From contig JAJDDE010000210.1 of assembly GCA_029260475.1 (NCBI GenBank), positions 1 to 32,531 of the forward strand: a stretch of 32,531 nucleotides of DNA, given 5' to 3'. The notes under the pieces are model-generated. The model saw only the letters and a list, made by a program, of their open reading frames with translations, had not been told where the DNA came from and did no database searches. Positions 29,154 through 32,531 of this stretch are shown one piece after another. The first letter of the stretch is position 1. Each line of letters begins with the position of its first letter. The DNA comes from Phycisphaerales bacterium (GTDB lineage Bacteria; Planctomycetota; Phycisphaerae; Phycisphaerales; UBA1924). The position numbers and the translations under genes are program-made.

Positions 29154-29535
29154 GCACCTCGCAGCAGTGGACTCGGCAACGGGGCAGATCGACTACCACA
29201 CCGGGTGGGATGATGCGGACCCGCTACCCTACGGCTACGACGGTGGGCTATCACCGCAACAGGTTCGCCGCGTGTACGACCGCAGGCCCGATAAGCGCAC
29301 CGAGAAGGACGACGGCGCGGGCAACATCATTGCCAAGACCGCCGCCGAGATAGCCGCCTACGATGCTGCCATCGAGGATGCCGAGACAGAGCAGGGCTTC
29401 GACCCGGACGCGCTCAGCGGCAAGGACCGCAAGCTGATGAAGCTGCTGTTCACGATGGCGAACATGATCCGCACCAACAACGGGCAGTCGGTGCTATCCA
29501 AGGCGCAGTTCATCAACTTCGTGAAGGGGCTGTAG
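29143..29535 (+). CDS. Small protein after fibre gene, possible fibre-associated
   Basis: This 130-residue protein starts at ATG 29143 (overlapping the fibre gene by 11 bp), which is preferred to an upstream ATG at 29089 inside the fibre frame. YDRRPDKRTEKDDGAGNIIA then TAAEIAAYDAAIEDAETEQG form a charged helical part, and DRKLMKLLFTMANMIRTNNG with LSKAQFINFVKGL a helical end. This pattern resembles small proteins coded after fibre genes that act as fibre or chaperone accessories. No family is recognised. Confidence 0.55.
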   Translation: MARKHLAAVDSATGQIDYHTGWDDADPLPYGYDGGLSPQQVRRVYDRRPDKRTEKDDGAGNIIAKTAAEIAAYDAAIEDAETEQGFDPDALSGKDRKLMKLLFTMANMIRTNNGQSVLSKAQFINFVKGL

Positions 29536-30168
29536 GTGCCAATCACCGAGACGCCAGACGGCATCATCTTCGACCACGATCCCGACGACGGGCAGATCGA
29601 GCTGTTCATCGGGCCGCTGAGCGCGGTGTCGAATCTGGTTTCGTTCCCGCAGGTGTTGATCGACACGTCCAACCGGAAACTCTACATAATGGACGGCCCG
29701 ATTTTCCAAATGAAGGGCAACCCGGCGCAGTCGTTCTACCGAGCAAGCGGACCAGATAACGCCGAGTGGGACGATGAGCCAATGGCGTTGCGGCAGGATG
29801 CTTCGGTCGGTGGTCCGCGCTTTGAGGCAATCGTTGATACGCCGGACGGTTTGAATAACATTCGGATCGCTGAGATCTACTCGCGGCTCCGGAGCAACAA
29901 CCGGGGATCGCTGCACCTGGGTGTAGAACAGGGCGACGGTCAGATCCGCGACGCGCTTGTGATCAACGAGGACGGCTCTGTAACTGACGGCAACGGGGAC
30001 CCCATAGGAGGCGTAGGACCGCAGGGACCGCGAGGCGCAACGGGAGAGCGCGGGCCATCTGGACCGCCCGGCCCGCCAGGGCCTGCTGCCGAGGGGATGC
30101 TGACACGGCTCAAGAATCGACTCGTGCGCGTGGCGAAGCGCGTTCGGCGATTAGAGAGAGCTGAGTAG
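29536..30168 (+). CDS. Tail-associated protein with a collagen-like Gly-X-Y segment
   Basis: This is a 210-residue protein with a GTG start directly after the preceding stop. Residues 1-150 are beta-rich (IIFDHDPDDGQIELFIGPLS, SNRKLYIMDGPIFQMKG). Residues around 157-181 hold GVGPQGPRGATGERGPSG, a Gly-X-Y run that can form a collagen-like triple helix, and the end is strongly basic (LKNRLVRVAKRVRRLERAE). Collagen-like runs are common in trimeric phage fibres. It is probably a second fibre or spike. Confidence 0.6.
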   Translation: MPITETPDGIIFDHDPDDGQIELFIGPLSAVSNLVSFPQVLIDTSNRKLYIMDGPIFQMKGNPAQSFYRASGPDNAEWDDEPMALRQDASVGGPRFEAIVDTPDGLNNIRIAEIYSRLRSNNRGSLHLGVEQGDGQIRDALVINEDGSVTDGNGDPIGGVGPQGPRGATGERGPSGPPGPPGPAAEGMLTRLKNRLVRVAKRVRRLERAE

Positions 30169-30218
30169 CGTGTTTTTTGCCGACAGCGGTTACTCAATGG
30201 CACAACCGAAGCGAAACG

Positions 30219-30518
30219 ATGAGCGATCTACGAGAGTTGAGCGTCAAATACACGGTCAAGGAATTGTTGTGCGCGATGGACGATCGCTCGACGGAGAATT
30301 TCGCCGGCGTACACGATCGGCTAGACAAGCTCAACGGGCGCGTGCGTGAGGCCGAAAAGAAAGGCGCATCCCACGAGGCCAGGATCGACGAGCACGACAA
30401 GCAGCACACCGCGACGCCGACACGCAAAAACGCGGCTGCTGTCGCTGTGGGGAGCGGCGCTGGCGTCTATGCGGTCTTTGAGTTTGGCGCCCGGATCCTT
30501 GAGTGGTTGTCGAAATGA
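30219..30518 (+). CDS. Membrane protein before the endolysin, holin-like topology
   Basis: This is a 99-residue protein. A charged helical N-terminal part (FAGVHDRLDKLNGRVREAEK) has coiled-coil character, followed by a C-terminal hydrophobic segment (AAAVAVGSGAGVYAVFEFGA) and WLSK. A soluble coiled coil with a C-terminal membrane helix directly before an endolysin resembles XhlA-type accessory lysis proteins. ATG 30219 is preferred over an upstream TTG at 30177 with no ribosome-binding site. A second holin-like protein is coded at 88. Confidence 0.55.
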   Translation: MSDLRELSVKYTVKELLCAMDDRSTENFAGVHDRLDKLNGRVREAEKKGASHEARIDEHDKQHTATPTRKNAAAVAVGSGAGVYAVFEFGARILEWLSK

Positions 30519-31063
30519 TCGACGCCCGCATAGACGCCGCTATCGCCGCCGCGGTGAACCGCTACCCGAACCTCACCCGGGCGTTGATCGCGGCTGTGAT
30601 TGATCGCGAGACCGCTGGGTCCTGGTCGCCACACTCGTCGCGCATAGAACTCGGCTACGTGTACTTGTGGCACCCGACGCACAACGCGCCGGTGAGGCTG
30701 CGCCATTGCATGGAACTGCCGGTCGACTGGCCGAAGTGGCTGCCGGATATCGCCACGTCCGGAACTACCGAGTTCATGCACCAGAAGACCAGCATCGGGC
30801 TGATGCATTTGATGGGCGCCAATGCGAGGCAACTCGGCCACACCGGGCTACTGCTCGAGCTGACCGAGCCCGAGATCGGCATCGAGTACGGCGCCCGCTA
30901 CCTCTCGCGACTCGTAGCGCGGCACGGCATCCGCGGCGGCCTTGAAGCCTATAACGACGGGCGCGCTGACGGGGCGGGGGCGGGCGTTGAGTACGCCGCC
31001 GACGTGATGGCGCGAATGGAGAAATTCGACATTGACCCTCAGACGCCACGGAGTGACTCATGA
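30515..31063 (+). CDS. Lytic transglycosylase-type endolysin (SLT fold)
   Basis: This is a 182-residue protein. Catalytic Glu32 is in AAVIDRETAGSWSPHSS. QKTSIGLMHLMGANARQLGH is the family's GLMQL-like motif near residues 90-108. EIGIEYGARYLSRLVARHG followed by AYNDGRADG near 145-152 completes the soluble lytic transglycosylase (lysozyme-like) fold. It cleaves the glycan between MurNAc and GlcNAc without water. There is no signal peptide, so it needs a holin. It could instead be a tail lysin, but its place behind a membrane gene favours lysis. Confidence 0.82.
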   Translation: MIDARIDAAIAAAVNRYPNLTRALIAAVIDRETAGSWSPHSSRIELGYVYLWHPTHNAPVRLRHCMELPVDWPKWLPDIATSGTTEFMHQKTSIGLMHLMGANARQLGHTGLLLELTEPEIGIEYGARYLSRLVARHGIRGGLEAYNDGRADGAGAGVEYAADVMARMEKFDIDPQTPRSDS

Positions 31064-31251
31064 GCGTGACACTGAAGATCAACGCCCGCAGTCTCAGAAC
31101 CGCATTTATCGACAGGTGCTACGACGAGGGCGCCGACCCCGTGCAGGCGCTCGAGGCGTGGTTGCGCCGCGCGCTGCGCCAAGAAGCCACGATCATGCCG
31201 CGGAGTGAGCGGCTCGGAAACGTGCGCCAGATAGGACAAAGGAAAGCATGA
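31060..31251 (+). CDS. Small basic helical protein after endolysin
   Basis: This is a 63-residue protein (MSVTLKINARSLRTAFIDRC onward). The start overlaps the endolysin stop as ATGA. QALEAWLRRALRQEATIMPR is helical and Arg-rich. A short strand followed by two helices is loosely like a ribbon-helix-helix DNA-binding fold, but no residue pattern confirms it. No family is recognised. Confidence 0.55.
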   Translation: MSVTLKINARSLRTAFIDRCYDEGADPVQALEAWLRRALRQEATIMPRSERLGNVRQIGQRKA

Positions 31252-31382
31252 GCGAGACCGTGCGCGAGGAGATTCGGCGCGTGATCGCCATGCTCGACTC
31301 GGGTGAGGGAGTCGGCACCTATAGCCCGCCGCGAGCTCGCGAGGCGTTGGTGTTGCTACTTGAGCGGGAGCCGGCGAAATGA
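31248..31382 (+). CDS. Small helical protein, unknown
   Basis: This is a 44-residue protein (MSETVREEIRRVIAMLDSGE onward), two helices around GEGVGTYSPP. ATG 31248 overlaps the preceding stop as ATGA, its stop overlaps the next start the same way, and GGAAAG lies just upstream. No family is recognised. Confidence 0.55.
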   Translation: MSETVREEIRRVIAMLDSGEGVGTYSPPRAREALVLLLEREPAK

Positions 31383-32392
31383 CCAGGTTTACGAATAAGG
31401 ACCGGCGCCAACTCGGCTCCGTAGTCAGGCAGTTGCAGCGCATTCGCGGCGACACGCCGCGTGACGAAGACATTCTCCGGCAAGCTCGCGACAAGCTCGG
31501 CGCCGTGCTCGGCCGGCACGCGCCTCCCGTCCCGCCTGGGAATGACCGCGTGCCGCTGTGGCCATTTACCTGCGACATGCTGTACAACGGGCTGCCGGGA
31601 AGTGATAACGGGCGACCGTACCCCGGCCAGACCCTCCACCTCCCGCTACTGAAACCGAGCGAGGTGCGGCGCACACTCGATTACGCGCAAGCGGCCGGGC
31701 ATACCCATATCGCTATATGCACGCGCTCGGGCCTGGACGGCCGCCACAGCTTCAAGCTGGCCGGCGAGTACGACTTTCTACGCGACCCCGAGGAGCTAGA
31801 GCCTCTGTATGAGGAGGTCACCCGCCGCGGCATGGCGCTGATCGTCTTTCTTCTGGAGGACGACGACCGCAGCTACAACGCCAACACGGCGCGTGTGCTC
31901 AAAGGGTGGAAGCGGTTTCTCGATTACTGGTATCCGCGACTCGCGATCTCTGGTGTCTACACCGGCATCGAGGTCAACGAGACGGTCGGCGAGCAGGGCG
32001 GGCTCTCGCGCACCAAGCCTCGCACGCGGGCAATGCAGACGGAACGGGTGGCATGGCTCAATGGCAACTATCCCGGCCTGCCTGTCGGAATGCATCTAAC
32101 CTCCGATGCGCTGATCGAGGTTCCTGGCGTCTACTGGTACGGGTACCAAGCACATGCCACCAGTCACGACGGGTCGCTGCGCTCGCCTGGTGCATTCGCC
32201 AACGAGTTCGGGCCGAACACCGACAACGACCAGCCGCGGCCGGGACTGTGGGCGAAGGAACGCGGCGCTCGGCTTGCTCTCATGGAGGTCGCCGACACAT
32301 CCATTACGCCGGAGATCCTCGCGGGCATGGTCGCGGGCGCTCGAGATGGCGCGAGGGTGGCGGGTAACGAGTTTTCTTCCGGAGTTGGTTAA
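31379..32392 (+). CDS. TIM-barrel glycosidase-like protein
   Basis: This is a 337-residue protein. A basic N-terminus is followed by WPFTCDMLYNGLPG and alternating strand/helix units typical of a TIM barrel: AAGHTHIAICTRSGLDGRHS, RGMALIVFLLEDDDRSYNAN, SGVYTGIEVNETVG, NYPGLPVGMHLTSDALIEVP. Glu and Asp at strand ends (FLLEDDD, GIEVNE) would be the catalytic pair of a glycoside hydrolase. I recall similar phage proteins near tail or lysis genes, so it may degrade capsule or glycan. The exact family cannot be named. Its TAA overlaps the micro-ORF start across the circle junction. Confidence 0.55.
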   Translation: MTRFTNKDRRQLGSVVRQLQRIRGDTPRDEDILRQARDKLGAVLGRHAPPVPPGNDRVPLWPFTCDMLYNGLPGSDNGRPYPGQTLHLPLLKPSEVRRTLDYAQAAGHTHIAICTRSGLDGRHSFKLAGEYDFLRDPEELEPLYEEVTRRGMALIVFLLEDDDRSYNANTARVLKGWKRFLDYWYPRLAISGVYTGIEVNETVGEQGGLSRTKPRTRAMQTERVAWLNGNYPGLPVGMHLTSDALIEVPGVYWYGYQAHATSHDGSLRSPGAFANEFGPNTDNDQPRPGLWAKERGARLALMEVADTSITPEILAGMVAGARDGARVAGNEFSSGVG

Positions 32393-32531
32393 TGAGGAGC
32401 TTCGGGTTCCCGATGGGAACGGAGGCGGTTTCAACCGGCGGGATAGGCCCGCCGAATTACAACATGAGGTAGAGGCGATGAATAGCAGCAAACCGTGGTG
32501 GGCGAGCAAGACCGTGTGGGCGAATGTCATG
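32391..32531. repeat. Direct terminal repeat, right copy
   Basis: This is identical to 1-141. It holds the last two bases of the preceding gene's stop codon, the 26-residue micro-ORF and the first 18 codons of the holin-like gene. These partial copies are not extra genes; they appear because the circle is cut here. Confidence 0.9.

Noticed and set aside
30169-30180. TTTTTT after the collagen-like gene as a terminator
   Set aside because: There is a T-run but no convincing hairpin directly before it.

Overview
The window is the complete genome of a small tailed phage, assembled as a circle. Its first 141 bases recur exactly as its last 141 bases (1-141 and 32391-32531), so the unique genome is about 32,390 bp. 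DNA is GC-rich throughout, nearly every gene lies on the + strand, and genes are packed with ATGA, GTGA or TAATG stop/start overlaps. The gene order terS-terL-portal-minor head-scaffold-capsid-connector-tail tube-G/GT frameshift-tape measure-tail tip indicates a long, non-contractile tail (siphovirus). A transglycosylase-type endolysin and a candidate spanin point to a Gram-negative host. The exact host cannot be read from the sequence. No integrase, C1-like repressor/attachment site, tRNA or DNA polymerase is visible, so a virulent lifestyle that relies on the host replisome is likely but not proven.

Layout. 1-1001: membrane and lysis genes (holin-like protein, small membrane protein, spanin-like pair). 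1017-2705: a promoter with a hairpin leader, then small regulatory or zinc-binding proteins including an XRE repressor-like protein. 2741-4991: recombination operon (ERF annealase, YqaJ exonuclease, VRR-NUC nuclease). 4992-5327: the only long non-coding gap, which holds two promoter/hairpin/terminator units. 5328-6374: replication protein (DUF1376 N-terminus, DnaA-domain-I-like C-terminus) with iterons inside the gene, the likely origin. 6378-8515: a second promoter/leader and a run of small unknown proteins. 8512-11342: two GT2-like glycosyltransferases, a methyltransferase and a GT4-like glycosyltransferase. 11339-14440: small terminase, C5 DNA methyltransferase with a nested ORF in another frame, large terminase. 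14541-19562: portal, HExxH protein, two-part minor head protein, virion morphogenesis protein, scaffold, capsid. 19655-30168: connectors, tail tube, tail chaperones, tape measure, tail tip, fibre-like proteins. 30219-32392: membrane protein, endolysin, small proteins and a TIM-barrel-like protein that abuts the lysis genes across the circle junction.

The most interesting signal is regulatory. Three operon leaders (before 1092, 2795 and 6452) share the ribosome-binding box GAACGGGGGA, each after a small triloop hairpin. The loop of the strong terminator hairpin at 5028-5097 carries GTTACCCCGTTC, which can pair with GAACGGGGGAAC at 11 of 12 positions. A short phage RNA could therefore regulate translation of its own operons in trans. 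A second short transcription unit, ending in a 12-bp terminator just before the replication gene, looks like either another small RNA or an attenuator with a leader peptide. Both are inferences from sequence.
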